Source: Cellulomonas sp. JH27-2 (GTDB lineage Bacteria; Actinomycetota; Actinomycetes; Actinomycetales; Cellulomonadaceae). From it: a stretch of DNA of 64,000 nucleotides. A program made the translations under genes and the position numbers. Shown piece after piece: positions 9,181 through 20,705 of this stretch; position 1 is the stretch's first letter, and each line of letters opens with the position of its first letter. The notes below the pieces were generated by a model. That model made no database searches, was not told the origin of the DNA, and was given only the letters and a program-made list of their open reading frames with translations. The stretch is taken from NCBI RefSeq assembly GCF_014837175.1, contig NZ_JACYFR010000004.1, positions 1-64,000 on the forward strand. The letters run 5' to 3'.

Positions 9181-10394
9181 TCGCGTGGCCCGATCTGCCC
9201 ACCCACCACGACTGGCTGCAGCGCGAGCTGGTCCGCCTGCTCGGCTTCGGGCGCGAGCTGCCAGCGGCCGGTGGCGGCGCGGCGTGGCTGGACGACGACG
9301 GGCACCCCGACGCCTCCCAGCCCGTGCAGACCTGGATCACGGCGCGCACGGTCCACGTGTACTCGCTCGCGACGATGCTCGGCGAGCCCGGTGCGTCGGC
9401 GATCGCCGACGCCGCGCTGGCCGGCCTGACGGGTCCGCTGCACGACGACGAGCACGGCGGCTGGTTCGCCGACGCGGGGCCCGGCCGCGACGAGGGCACG
9501 AAGGCCTGCTACGACCACGCGTTCGTCGTCCTGGCGGCGTCGACCGCGACCCTGGCCGAACGTCCCGGTGCCCGTGCGCTGCTCGACGAGGCGCTCGAGA
9601 CGTGGCTCACCCGCTTCTGGGACGACGAGGCGGGCATGTGCGTCGACACCTGGGACCGCACGTTCACCACGCTCGACGCGTACCGCGGGGTCAACGGCAA
9701 CATGCACAGCGTCGAGGCGATGCTCGCGGCCTACGACGTGACGGAGGACCGGGCGTGGCTGGAGCGTGCCGCGCGCATCTGCACGAACGTCGTCGCGCAC
9801 GCGAGCGCGGGCGACTGGCGCATCCCCGAGCACTACGACGCCGACTGGACGCCGCAGCCCGAGCTCAACGCCGACAAGCCGGGGGACAAGTTCAAACCCT
9901 ACGGCGCCACGATCGGGCACGGCCTGGAGTGGGCGCGGCTGCTGCTGCACGTCGAGGCCGCGGGCGGCGAGGTGCCGGGCGGCGGGTTGGAGGCGGCGGC
10001 CGCGTTGTTCGAGCGGGCGGTCGCGGACGGCTGGGCCGCCGACGGCGCACCCGGCTTCGTCTACACGACCGACTGGTCGGGACAGCCCGTCGTGCACGAC
10101 CGCATGCACTGGGTGATCGCCGAGGCGACTGCCGCGGCCGCCGCGCTGTACCGCCGCACGGGCGACGAGCAGTACGGCGCGGCCTATGCGCGGTGGTGGG
10201 ACTACGCCGAGCAGCACGTGCTCGATCGTGAGCGCGGGTCATGGCACCACCAGCTCGACCGCGACAACCAGCCCGCTGCGACGGTCTGGCCCGGCAAGGC
10301 CGACCTGTACCACGCCGTGCAGTCGGTGCTCATCCCGCGGCTTCCGCTCACCCCGGCCATCGGCCTCGCCGTCGCACGGGGGCTGGTCGCATGA
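9177..10394 (+). CDS. AGE-family sugar isomerase/epimerase (mannose isomerase-like)
   Basis: An (alpha/alpha)6-barrel protein of 405 residues of the N-acylglucosamine 2-epimerase superfamily. GTG at 9177 is preceded by GGAGG at 9168-9172 and overlaps the esterase stop. Conserved barrel motifs are visible: VNGNMHSVEAM, GHGLEWARLL and RMHWVIAEA, with the histidines typical of the D-mannose isomerase / YihS branch. With a PfkB kinase directly behind it, conversion of mannose to fructose followed by phosphorylation is the simplest role. Cellobiose 2-epimerase or N-acetylglucosamine 2-epimerase activity cannot be ruled out. Confidence 0.85.
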   Translation: MIAWPDLPTHHDWLQRELVRLLGFGRELPAAGGGAAWLDDDGHPDASQPVQTWITARTVHVYSLATMLGEPGASAIADAALAGLTGPLHDDEHGGWFADAGPGRDEGTKACYDHAFVVLAASTATLAERPGARALLDEALETWLTRFWDDEAGMCVDTWDRTFTTLDAYRGVNGNMHSVEAMLAAYDVTEDRAWLERAARICTNVVAHASAGDWRIPEHYDADWTPQPELNADKPGDKFKPYGATIGHGLEWARLLLHVEAAGGEVPGGGLEAAAALFERAVADGWAADGAPGFVYTTDWSGQPVVHDRMHWVIAEATAAAAALYRRTGDEQYGAAYARWWDYAEQHVLDRERGSWHHQLDRDNQPAATVWPGKADLYHAVQSVLIPRLPLTPAIGLAVARGLVA

Positions 10395-11281
10395 GCGTCC
10401 TGGTGGTGGGGGAGGCGCTCGTCGACATCGTGCGGCGGGCGGACGGCAGCATCGTCGAGCACCCCGGCGGGAGCCCGGCCAACGTCGCGCTCACGCTCGG
10501 GCGGCTCGGGCGCTCGCCCCGGCTGCTGACGTCCTTCGGCGACGACGAGCGCGGCGCCGAGCTCCGCGCCTGGCTGCAGGAGTCGCACGTCGACGTCGTC
10601 GTCGCGCCCTCCCCGCGGACGTCGACGGCGGTGGCGACACTGGATGCGGCGGGTGCCGCGACGTACGAGTTCGACCTCACCTGGGACCTGGGCGACGTCG
10701 ACGTCGAGCCCGCCGACGTGCTGCACATCGGCTCAATCTCGGCGATCCTCGACCCGGGTGGGCGGCAGGTCGCCGAGCTCGTCGAGCGGGCGCGCCCCAC
10801 GACGACGATCACGTACGACCCGAACGCGCGACCGGCCCTCATGGGCGACCCGGCCGTGGCGGCGGAGCGCGTCGCGCGGCTCGTCGCGCTCGCGGACGTC
10901 GTGAAGGTCAGCGACGAGGACCTCGCCTGGTTCCACCCCGACCGCGAGCCGCTGCAGGCGGCGCAGGACTGGTTGGCGCTGGGTCCGGCGATCGTCGTCG
11001 TGACGACCGGCGGGAGCGGCGCGCACTACCTCACCGCGGCCGGCGCCGGGCACGTCACGGCCCCGAAGGTCGCGGTGGTCGACACCGTGGGTGCGGGGGA
11101 CACGTTCATGGGGACGCTCGTCGACGGGCTCGTGGGGGCGGGCGTCGCCGGGGACCGTGCCGCGCTGGGCGCGCTGGGCCACGACGCGTGGGACGCGATC
11201 CTGTCCCGCGCGGCGCGGGCCGCGGCCGTGACGGTGTCGCGGTCCGGGGCCAACCCGCCGCGGTCTAACGAGCTGGACTGA
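10391..11281 (+). CDS. PfkB-family sugar kinase, probable fructokinase
   Basis: ATP-dependent ribokinase-fold kinase of 296 residues. The N-terminal PfkB signature is seen in GGSPANVALTLGRLG (residues 26-40) and the second signature in DTVGAGDTF, with catalytic-base Asp237. It begins in the stop codon of the AGE-family gene (ATGA). In this context it most likely makes fructose 6-phosphate from the isomerase product, feeding glycolysis. Specificity within PfkB kinases is hard to predict from sequence alone. Confidence 0.88.
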   Translation: MSVLVVGEALVDIVRRADGSIVEHPGGSPANVALTLGRLGRSPRLLTSFGDDERGAELRAWLQESHVDVVVAPSPRTSTAVATLDAAGAATYEFDLTWDLGDVDVEPADVLHIGSISAILDPGGRQVAELVERARPTTTITYDPNARPALMGDPAVAAERVARLVALADVVKVSDEDLAWFHPDREPLQAAQDWLALGPAIVVVTTGGSGAHYLTAAGAGHVTAPKVAVVDTVGAGDTFMGTLVDGLVGAGVAGDRAALGALGHDAWDAILSRAARAAAVTVSRSGANPPRSNELD

Positions 11282-11286
11282 AGGCC

Positions 11287-12530
11287 TCAGCCGAGCAGAC
11301 GCTCCAGCCCGGCCAGCGGGATCGGCAGCCAGGTCGGGCGGTTGCGGGACTCGTAGACGGCCTCGTACAGCGTCTTGTCGAGCTCGAGCACGGTGGTGAG
11401 CAGCGGGTCGCCCGCCTCGCCGTACCCGGTGGTCAGAGCGGCGCGGGCGTCCGCGGTCCAGGCTGCTGCCGCGTCGCCGGTGAGCCCGCCGACGGCCGCC
11501 GCGTAGTCCATCGAGCGCAGCATGCCTGCCAGGTCGCGGACGGCCAGGTCGGGGCGGGTGCGCTGCTCGAGCGGGGCCAGCGGCTCGCCCTCGAAGTCGG
11601 TGATGAACCACTCGTCCTGGGCGCGCAGGACCTGGCCCAGGTGCAGGTCGCCGTGGACCCGCTGGCGCGGCGGGGCCGCGGCGAGGTCCCGGACGCGCGC
11701 CAGCAGGTCCGCGATCGCGTCCGCGTGGCCCGCGAGCTGGGGGACGGCCGACGTCGCCCACGCGAACCGCTGCGCGACGGCGTCGGCCAGGACGGTGGGG
11801 CCGTCGGGCGCGTCGACGAGCGGGAAGACGCGTGCCAGCGAGGCGTGCATCGTGGCCATGGCCTCGCCCAGGTCGCGGGCGAGGTCGGCGAACGACTCTC
11901 CGCGCCCGGCGTACGCGCACGCGAGCTCGAAACCGTCCTGCGCGCCCGCGACGAACGTGCTCATCGCACCCAGGTAGCCGCGGCGCGGGGCGCCGTCCGG
12001 CCCGGTCCACTCGCCCTCGAGCCACGCCAGCGGTGCGGGGACGTGGCGCCAGCCGTCCTCGACGAGGCGGCGCGGGACGTCGACGTCAGGGTTCTCGCCG
12101 GGCTGCAGGGCGCGCAGCACCTTGAGGATCGCGGTGTCGCCCAGGATGACGGACGTGTTGGACTGCTCACCGGTGATCATCCGCGCCTGCGCGGGGTCGG
12201 CGTCCGTGCCGGGGCCGTCGGCCGCCGCGAGCCAGGCCCGCAGGAACGCGGGGTCGGCGGTGCCGTCGTGCACCTCACGCCCGTCGACGTGCCCGACGAG
12301 CTCCCCGACACCCGGTCCCAGGACGAGCGGGACCTGCAGGAGTGCGTCGATCGAGCCGGCGCGCGCGGCGACCAGCAGGACCCGGACGTCGTCGGCCAGC
12401 GGGACCACCCCCACGATGGTCAGCTCGGCCTGCGCCCCCTTGGCGGGGAACCAGCGGCGGCCGGGCAGCCACGGGGCGAGGACCGCGAGCAGCTGCTCGT
12501 CGAGCGGGGTGGGGGACTGGGCGACGAGCG

Positions 12531-12534
<4 letters not shown>
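11287..12534 (-). CDS. mak: maltokinase (Pep2/Mak)
   Basis: Phosphorylates maltose with ATP to alpha-maltose 1-phosphate, the substrate of GlgE. The 415-residue protein has the kinase-fold signature HGDLHLGQ (His294-Gln301) and the metal-binding TDFEGE (Asp313), plus the N-terminal cap ([11 protein letters not shown]) typical of maltokinases. ATG at 12534 lies in the stop codon of treS (ATGA), so it is translated from the glgE-treS-mak message. It is convergent with the PfkB kinase gene, 5 bases away. Confidence 0.94.
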
Positions 12535-14335
<1,801 letters not shown>

Positions 14336-14339
<4 letters not shown>

Positions 14340-16537
14340 AGCTCCTCCAGAGCCACGACGTGCGCCGGGCGCTCGGTGGGGTCCAGGCGGACATAGGCCG
14401 ACGAGCCCCACGTCCACTCCTCGTGGGTCAGCAGGTCGCGGGCGCGCACCTGGGCCGGCAGGCCCAGTGCGGCGAGGTCGATCTCGACCGTCCCGTCGCG
14501 CGTGCTCCACGGGTCGAGGTTCACGACGACGAGCACCGTGTCCGACCGGCCCGTCGGCGAGTGCTCGGCGTCCAGGTGCTTGGAGAACGCGACGATCGCG
14601 TCGTCGCTCGTCGGGTGCACGCGCAGGTTGCGCAGCTGGCGCAGGGCCGGGTGCGACCGGCGGATCGCGTTGAGGTTGCCCAGCAGCAGGGCGATGCCCA
14701 GCTGGTCGGCCTGTGACCAGTCCCGCGGCTTGAACTCGTACTTCTCGTTGTCGATCTGCTCCTCGGCACCCGGCCGCGGAACCTTCTCGACGAGCTCGTA
14801 GCCCGAGTAGATACCCCACGTCGGGCTGCCCGTCGCCGCGAGGACGGCACGCACCGCGAAGGCCGGCCCGCCGCCGCTCGTCAGGTACGGCGGCAGGATA
14901 TCGTGCGTCGTCGGCCAGAAGCTCGGCCGCATCCACGCGCCCTGCTCGCCCGAGACCTCTGTCAGGTACTCCTCGAGCTCCACCTTGGTGTTCCGCCAGG
15001 TGAAGTACGTGTACGACTGGTGGAAGCCGATCTTGGCGAGCGTCGCCATCATCGCGGGGCGCGTGAACGCCTCGGACAGGAAGATCACCTCGGGGTGGTC
15101 CTTGCGCACGTCCGCGAGCAGCCACTGCCAGAAGTCGAGCGGCTTGGTGTGCGGGTTGTCGACGCGGAAGAGCGTCACGCCGTGGTCGATCCACACCTGC
15201 AGGACGCGCCGGATCTCGCCTGCGATCCCCACGGGGTCGTTGTCGAAGTTCAGGGGGTAGATGTCCTGGTACTTCTTGGGCGGGTTCTCGGCGTAGGCGA
15301 TGGTGCCGTCGGCCCTCGTCGTGAACCACTCCGGGTGCTGGGCCACCCACGGGTGGTCGGGGGAGCACTGCAGCGCGATGTCGAGCGCGACCTCGAGCTT
15401 CAGGGAGCGGGCACGGGTGACGAAGTCGTCGAAGTCCGCGAACGTGCCCAGCGTCGGCTCGATCGCGTCGTGACCGCCGTCGGCCGAGCCGATCGCGTAC
15501 GGCGAGCCCGGGTCGCCCGGCTCGGTGAGCAGCGAGTTGTTGCGGCCCTTGCGGTTGCTGGTGCCGATCGGGTGGATCGGCGTCAGGTACACGACGTCGA
15601 AGCCCATCCCGGCGATGCGGGGCAGCTCGTCGGAAGCCGTGCGCAGCGTGCCCGAGACCCAGCGGCCCTCGTGCTCGTCGTAGTGGGCCCCGTGCGAGCG
15701 GGGGAAGAGCTCGTACCAGGAGCCGGCCAGCGCGAGGGGGCGGTCGACGACCAGGGGGTAGGCCGGCGACGCGCTGACCAGGTCGCGCACGGGGTTCCGG
15801 TGCAGGGCGTCCTGGACCGACCCGGCCAGCGCGAGGTCGAGGCGTTCGGTGGGCGACAGGTGCGCCTCCGTCAGTCCCGATGCCGCGGCGGAGATCGTCC
15901 GCGCGTCGTCGTCGGGCAGACCGTCCCGCCCCGCCGCGCGGCGCAGCAGCAGGGACCCTTCGGTCAGCATGAGCTCGACGTCGACGCCCGCGGCGATCTT
16001 GATGGTCGCGTCGTGGACCCACGTCGCCCACGGGTCGGACCAGCCCTCGACGCGGAACGACCACAGCCCCTCACGGTCGGGCTGCAACCGCGCCTCGTAC
16101 CGGTCCAGGCCCGGGGCGATGTCGACCATGGGGGCGCTGGAGTGGTCCCGCCCGTCCGGGTCGACGAGGACGGCCGTCGCGGCGACCGCGTCGTGGCCCT
16201 CGCGGAAGACCGTCGCGCGTACGGGGAATGCCTCCCCGACCACGGCCTTGGCCGGGAACCGGCCCGCCTCCGCGACCGGTGCGACGTCCACCACCGGGAT
16301 GCGTCCGATCGGTGCGGTCACGGGAGTCGAGGCCGCGCGCGACCGGGGTGCGTCCGCCGCAGGCCCGACGGCCTGCGGCGCCGCAGCTGTCGCGGGCGCG
16401 GTGCTCGGTACCGGGACGGTCGCGCGCAGGGCTTCGTCCGGCGTCATGGCCGGCACCGCCGTGCCGATCGAGGTCGTGGGCTTGCGGCGGCCGTTCGAGC
16501 GGCGGCCGCGGCCGGGGCTCGCGGGGGTAGTCGTCAC
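14336..16537 (-). CDS. glgE: alpha-1,4-glucan:maltose-1-phosphate maltosyltransferase GlgE (GH13)
   Basis: Adds maltosyl units from maltose 1-phosphate to linear alpha-glucan. Catalytic residues are Asp460 (FRVDNP), Glu489 (FLSEAF) and Asp546 (TTHDIL). With GTG at 16537 the protein is 733 residues, longer than the usual 660-700, because about 78 Ala/Pro/Thr-rich residues precede the conserved start [11 protein letters not shown]. An alternative GTG lies at 16567, and a shorter protein from an internal start is possible. TAGGTT lies 8 bases before the chosen GTG on the minus strand, a near-leaderless layout. First gene of the glgE-treS-mak operon. Confidence 0.94.
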
Positions 16538-16638
16538 AGTTCCCGAACCTATCCGGACCCCACGCACCTAGGCATCCGCAACGCCCAGTTGCCGGGCGCG
16601 CCGAGGTGTGCGCGCTGTGTTCGTCACCGGTCAGCGGC

Positions 16639-16689
16639 GGTGGATGTCCGGGTGAACGACACGCCGTGTCGTTCAACCAGCCATCCACC
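16639..16689. repeat. 51-bp two-tier inverted repeat (hairpin or operator)
   Basis: An outer 8-bp pair, GGTGGATG (16639-16646) with CATCCACC (16682-16689), encloses 6-base unpaired segments on each side and an inner perfect 10-bp pair, TGAACGACAC (16653-16662) with GTGTCGTTCA (16666-16675), around a 3-base loop. It lies 17 bases after the flavoprotein stop and about 100 bases upstream of glgE. Termination of the flavoprotein transcript is the simple reading. The inner 23-bp dyad also has the size of a repressor operator. The rest of 16538-16705 shows no gene. Confidence 0.65.
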
Positions 16690-16705
16690 ATCAGGACGAC
16701 CCAGA

Positions 16706-18361
16706 TCAGGCGAGGGTGTCCGCCAGGGCGCGGCCCGTCGTGCGGCCCGTGAACAGGCAGCCGCCCAGGAACGTGCCCTCCAGCGCGCGGTGACCGTGCA
16801 CGCCGCCGCCGCCGAAACCGGACGCCTCTCCGACGGCCCACAGACCGGGCAGCACGCCGCCGTCCGGCCGCAGCACGCGCCCCTCGAGGTCGGTCGCCAG
16901 GCCGCCGAGGGTCTTGCGGGTGAGCACGGACAGGCGGACGGCGAGCAGCGGGCCGTGCGCGGGGTCGAGCAGCCGGTGCGGCTTGGCGACGCGGATGAGC
17001 TTGTCGACGACGAACTCACGGCTGCGCGCGGTCGCGATCACCTGCAGGTCCTTGCCGAGCCCGCTGGCGACCTGCCGGTCGCGGTCGACGATCGTGCGCT
17101 CGAGCGCGTCGGCGTCGATGCGCGACGTCCCCGTCAGCGCGTTCATCTTGGCCGCTAGCTCCTGCGGGGTGTCGGCCCAGAGGAACTCGTGGGACTTCTG
17201 CGCGAACGCCTCGACGGGCCCCACGGCGCCGGGCAGGACGCGCTGCAGGAGCTGCGGGACGCTGCGGCCCGTCAGATCGGGGTTCTGCTCGGAGCCCGAG
17301 AGGGCGAACTCGCTGCCCAGGATGGTCTTGTCGAGGACGAACCAGGAGTGGTCGTCGCCGCGGCCCGTGATGTGCTGCAGCGCCCCGAGGGAGTCGAAGC
17401 CCGGGAACAGCGGGACGGGCAGGCGGTGGCCGTCGGCGTCGAGCCACAGCGAGGACGGGCCCGGCAGGATGCGGATGCCGTGCCGCGACCAGACGGGCGT
17501 GTGGTCCGTGATGCCCTCGGGGTAGTGCCACATCCGGTCCTCGTGCACGACGGCGCCACCGGCTGCTCGGGCAGCGGCGATCCCGGAGCCGTCCACGTGG
17601 TCGGGGACACCCGCGAGCATGCGGTCGGGCAGGCGGCCGGCGGAGGCGGGCCACAGCTCGCGGACGCGCTCGTGGTTGCCGCCGATGCCGCCGGTCGCGA
17701 CGACGACGGCCGCAGCGTCCAGCTCGAACGGCGCGACGACCTCGCGCGACGAGCGGGTCGCCCGCGGCACCGGGTCGGGCGCGAGGACGTCGCCGCGCAC
17801 GCCGGTCACGCGACCGTCGGTCGTGACGAGCGACGTGACGCGGTGCCGGAAGCGCACGTCGACGAGTCCGGCGGCGCGCGCGTCGAGCAGGGCGCGCACG
17901 AACGGCTCGAGCACGCCGGGGCCCGTGCCCCACGTGACGTGGAAGCGGGGGACCGAGTTGCCGTGACCGTCGGCCAGGTACCCGCCGCGCTCGGCCCACT
18001 GGACCGCGGGGAACCAGCGCACGCCCTGGTCGTGCAACCAGCCGCGCATCGGTCCGGCGGCGAAGTCGACGAACCCCTCGGCCCACGCGCGGCCCCAGCG
18101 GTCGGAGCCGTCGTCGGCGAACTGCGCCGAGCCGAACCAGTCGGCGAGCGCGAGCTCGGCGCTGTCCCGGATGCGCAGCCGGCGCTGCTCGGGCGAGTCG
18201 ACCAGGAAGAGGCCGCCGAAGGACCAGAACGCCTGGCCCCCCAGGGAGGCGGCGGGCTCGGCGTCGAGCAGGGTCACGTGGTGGCCCGCGGCGGTGAGCT
18301 GGGCGGTGGCGACCAGGCCGGCCAGGCCGGCGCCGACGACCACGACATCGGAGTGCGTCAT
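16706..18361 (-). CDS. FAD-binding dehydrogenase (fumarate reductase / KstD-like fold)
   Basis: Flavoprotein of 551 residues. The N-terminal Rossmann motif VVVGAGLAGLVAT (about 7-19) binds FAD. The C-terminal closing motif GEASGFGGGGVHG is typical of the succinate dehydrogenase/fumarate reductase flavoprotein superfamily and its ketosteroid dehydrogenase-like relatives (COG3573 type). The substrate is unknown. ATG at 18361 is preceded by TATCGT exactly 6 bases upstream, so the transcript is probably leaderless and separate from glgX, which ends 52 bases upstream. The gene interrupts an otherwise alpha-glucan cluster without an obvious link to it. Confidence 0.87.
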   Translation of the reverse strand: MTHSDVVVVGAGLAGLVATAQLTAAGHHVTLLDAEPAASLGGQAFWSFGGLFLVDSPEQRRLRIRDSAELALADWFGSAQFADDGSDRWGRAWAEGFVDFAAGPMRGWLHDQGVRWFPAVQWAERGGYLADGHGNSVPRFHVTWGTGPGVLEPFVRALLDARAAGLVDVRFRHRVTSLVTTDGRVTGVRGDVLAPDPVPRATRSSREVVAPFELDAAAVVVATGGIGGNHERVRELWPASAGRLPDRMLAGVPDHVDGSGIAAARAAGGAVVHEDRMWHYPEGITDHTPVWSRHGIRILPGPSSLWLDADGHRLPVPLFPGFDSLGALQHITGRGDDHSWFVLDKTILGSEFALSGSEQNPDLTGRSVPQLLQRVLPGAVGPVEAFAQKSHEFLWADTPQELAAKMNALTGTSRIDADALERTIVDRDRQVASGLGKDLQVIATARSREFVVDKLIRVAKPHRLLDPAHGPLLAVRLSVLTRKTLGGLATDLEGRVLRPDGGVLPGLWAVGEASGFGGGGVHGHRALEGTFLGGCLFTGRTTGRALADTLA

Positions 18362-18367
18362 GGCACG

Positions 18368-18373
18368 ACGATA
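18368..18373 (-). promoter_or_regulatory. -10 box TATCGT, leaderless promoter of the flavoprotein gene
   Basis: On the minus strand TATCGT ends 6 bases before the ATG at 18361, which places the transcription start at or next to the A of ATG. No ribosome binding site is present. Confidence 0.55.
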
Positions 18374-18413
18374 CGCGTCATGGACGATTGTCCAGAAGTG
18401 ACGCGCCCCGAGG

Positions 18414-20603
18414 TCAGCCGGCGAGCACGTAGACCTGCAGGCTGAGCGGCTCGAGCTCGGTCGTCGCGCCTGCCGCGACGTGCAGCGCGCCGGCGATCGC
18501 CGTGCCGCGCTCGTCGGCAGGCCGTTCCCACACCGAGTCCCAGGCGAGGCGCCACCGTTCGCCAGGCTCTCCCGCGAGCGTGACGTCCAGCCCCTCGAGC
18601 GACCCGTTGATCACGAGCAGCACGACGTCGCCGTCCTCGTGCGAACGCAGCATCTGCAGCGTGCGGATCGCGGGGTCGTGCCACCGGGCGTGGTCGAACG
18701 GGTCGCCGGCCGCGTCGAACCACGCGAGGTCGGGGCGCGCTCCCGGCGCCGAGGGACGGCCGCTGTAGAACCGGGCCGTGCGAAGCGCGGGGTGGTCGCG
18801 GCGCAGCGCCAGCAGCCAGCGGGACGTCGCGAGCAGGTCGAGCCGGCTGTCCGTGAGGTCCCACTGCACCCAGGAGATCTCGTTGTCCTGGCAGTACGCG
18901 TTGTTGTTCCCGCCCTGCGTGCGGCCCATCTCGTCGCCCGCGGTGATCATGGGCGTGCCCGCGGACAGGACCAGCGTGGCGAACAGGTTGCGGATGGACC
19001 GGCGACGCAGTGGCGCGATGTCGGCGGCGGGGGAGTCGTGACCGATGGGGCCCTCGACACCGTGGTTCCACGACCGGTTGTCGTCGCTGCCGTCGCGGTT
19101 GTTCTCCCCGTTGGCGGCGTTGTGCTTGTGGTCGTAGGAGACCAGGTCCGCGAGCGTGAAGCCGTCGTGCGCGGTGACGAAGTTGACCGACGCCACCGGG
19201 CCACGCACCAGCGGCGGGTCGCTGTGACCGAACAGGTCGACCGAGCCGGACAGGCGCGTGGCCAGGTCGCGGACGCGGTGGCCGGGCAGGCCGTGCGCGG
19301 CGCGTGCGGGATCGGCGAGCCAGAAGGAGCGGGCGGCGTTGCGGAACCGGTCGTTCCACTCGCCGAACGGCGCCGGGAACTGGCCCGTGCGCCAGCCGCC
19401 GGGCCCGATGTCCCACGGCTCGGCGACGAGCTTGAGCCCGTGGAGCGCCGGCGACGCCGCTGCGGCGACCAGGAGCGGGTGGTCCGGGGTGAACCCGTCA
19501 GCGTCACGGGCGAGCGTCACCGCGAGGTCGAAGCGGAACCCGTCGACGCCCACGATGTTCGCCCAGTACCGCAGCGAGTCCAGCGTCATGCGGACCACCT
19601 GGCTGCGGCGGAAGTCGAGGGTGTTGCCACAGCCGGTCACGTCGGCGAGCGCAGCCGGCACCCCGCCGTCGTGCACGTAGTACATCGTCGCGTCGAGCCC
19701 GCGCCACGAGACGTGCTGACCGGGCAGCCCGCCCTCGCACGTGTGGTTGTAGACGACGTCGAGCAGCACCTCGATGCCGGCCTCGTGCAGCGCGTGGACG
19801 GCAGCGCGGACCTCGGCGAGGACAGCGGCCGGGCCCGCCTCCTGCGCGGCGCGCGTGGCGTAGGCGGCGTGGGGCGCGAAGAAGCCGAGCGTCGAGTAGC
19901 CCCAGTAGTTGGTCAGCCCCTTGGCGACGAGGTGCGGCTCGTGCGCGGCGGCGTGGACGGGCAGCAGCTCGACGGCGGTCACGCCCAGGCGCACCAGGTG
20001 GTCGATCACGCTCGGGTGGGCCAGCCCCGCGTAGGTCCCGCGCAGCTCGGCGGGCACCTTCTCGTTCCGCATCGTCAGGCCGCGCACGTGCGCCTCGTAG
20101 ACGACCGTGCGGTCCCACGGCACCCACGGGCGGTTCTCGGCCGGGTCGGGCCCGGGCAGGTCCCGCGTGTCGACGACGACCGAGTACGGGACGAAGCCGG
20201 CGGAGTCGCGCTCGTCAGCCGCGCCGTACGGGTCCCCGGCGAGGTCGTCGTCGACCACGTGGCCGTACGTCTGCGGGCCGTAGGTCATCTCCCCGACGAG
20301 CCCGCGCGCGTAGGGGTCGACCAGCAGCTTGGCCGGGTTGTGGCGCAGGCCCGCCGCCGGGTCCCACGTGCCGTGCACCCGGAACCCGTAGCGCGCGCCC
20401 GCGCCCACCCCGGGCACCTCCGCGCTGAACATGCCGAGGTCCGGGCCGTCGAGCCGCACGCGTCGCTCCGTGCCGTCGTCGTCGAAGAGGCACAGGTCGA
20501 CGGCGCGAGCGTGCGTGGCCAGCACGGCCACGACGATGCCGTCGTCGGTCGGGTGGACACCGAGCTGGGGAGGCCTGCGGTGCGTGCGGGTGGGGGCGCT
20601 CAC
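18414..20603 (-). CDS. glgX: glycogen debranching enzyme GlgX (GH13, isoamylase type)
   Basis: Hydrolyses alpha-1,6 branches of glycogen or limit dextrin. The protein has 729 residues: N-terminal CBM48 (about 10-130), catalytic barrel and C-terminal beta domain. The GH13 residues are Asp359 (GFRFDLA), Glu395 (LVAEPW) and the Asp of FVTAHDGF. The Asn/Gly-rich loop GGNNNAYCQDNEISW is typical of GlgX/TreX. GTG at 20603 is the first plausible in-frame start; CACAAT lies 6 bases upstream on the minus strand, suggesting a leaderless message. It is divergent from etfB. Confidence 0.94.
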   Translation of the reverse strand: MSAPTRTHRRPPQLGVHPTDDGIVVAVLATHARAVDLCLFDDDGTERRVRLDGPDLGMFSAEVPGVGAGARYGFRVHGTWDPAAGLRHNPAKLLVDPYARGLVGEMTYGPQTYGHVVDDDLAGDPYGAADERDSAGFVPYSVVVDTRDLPGPDPAENRPWVPWDRTVVYEAHVRGLTMRNEKVPAELRGTYAGLAHPSVIDHLVRLGVTAVELLPVHAAAHEPHLVAKGLTNYWGYSTLGFFAPHAAYATRAAQEAGPAAVLAEVRAAVHALHEAGIEVLLDVVYNHTCEGGLPGQHVSWRGLDATMYYVHDGGVPAALADVTGCGNTLDFRRSQVVRMTLDSLRYWANIVGVDGFRFDLAVTLARDADGFTPDHPLLVAAAASPALHGLKLVAEPWDIGPGGWRTGQFPAPFGEWNDRFRNAARSFWLADPARAAHGLPGHRVRDLATRLSGSVDLFGHSDPPLVRGPVASVNFVTAHDGFTLADLVSYDHKHNAANGENNRDGSDDNRSWNHGVEGPIGHDSPAADIAPLRRRSIRNLFATLVLSAGTPMITAGDEMGRTQGGNNNAYCQDNEISWVQWDLTDSRLDLLATSRWLLALRRDHPALRTARFYSGRPSAPGARPDLAWFDAAGDPFDHARWHDPAIRTLQMLRSHEDGDVVLLVINGSLEGLDVTLAGEPGERWRLAWDSVWERPADERGTAIAGALHVAAGATTELEPLSLQVYVLAG

Positions 20604-20692
20604 GCCCCCATTGTGGAGGAGGTGTGCGACGACGATGTTTCGCGCGGTCCCGACAGACGAACACCACCACCCGGTCCGTCGGCGGACCGGGG

Positions 20693-20698
20693 TAACGT
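20693..20698 (+). promoter_or_regulatory. -10 box TAACGT, leaderless promoter of etfB
   Basis: TAACGT ends 7 bases before the GTG at 20706. There is no Shine-Dalgarno sequence, so the transcript probably begins at the start codon. Confidence 0.55.
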
Positions 20699-20705
20699 TC
20701 CGGAC

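Noticed and set aside
14903-17158. 751-codon plus-strand frame opposite glgE and the flavoprotein
   Set aside because: It spans two real minus-strand genes and their intergenic hairpin, has low-complexity composition and no recognisable domain.
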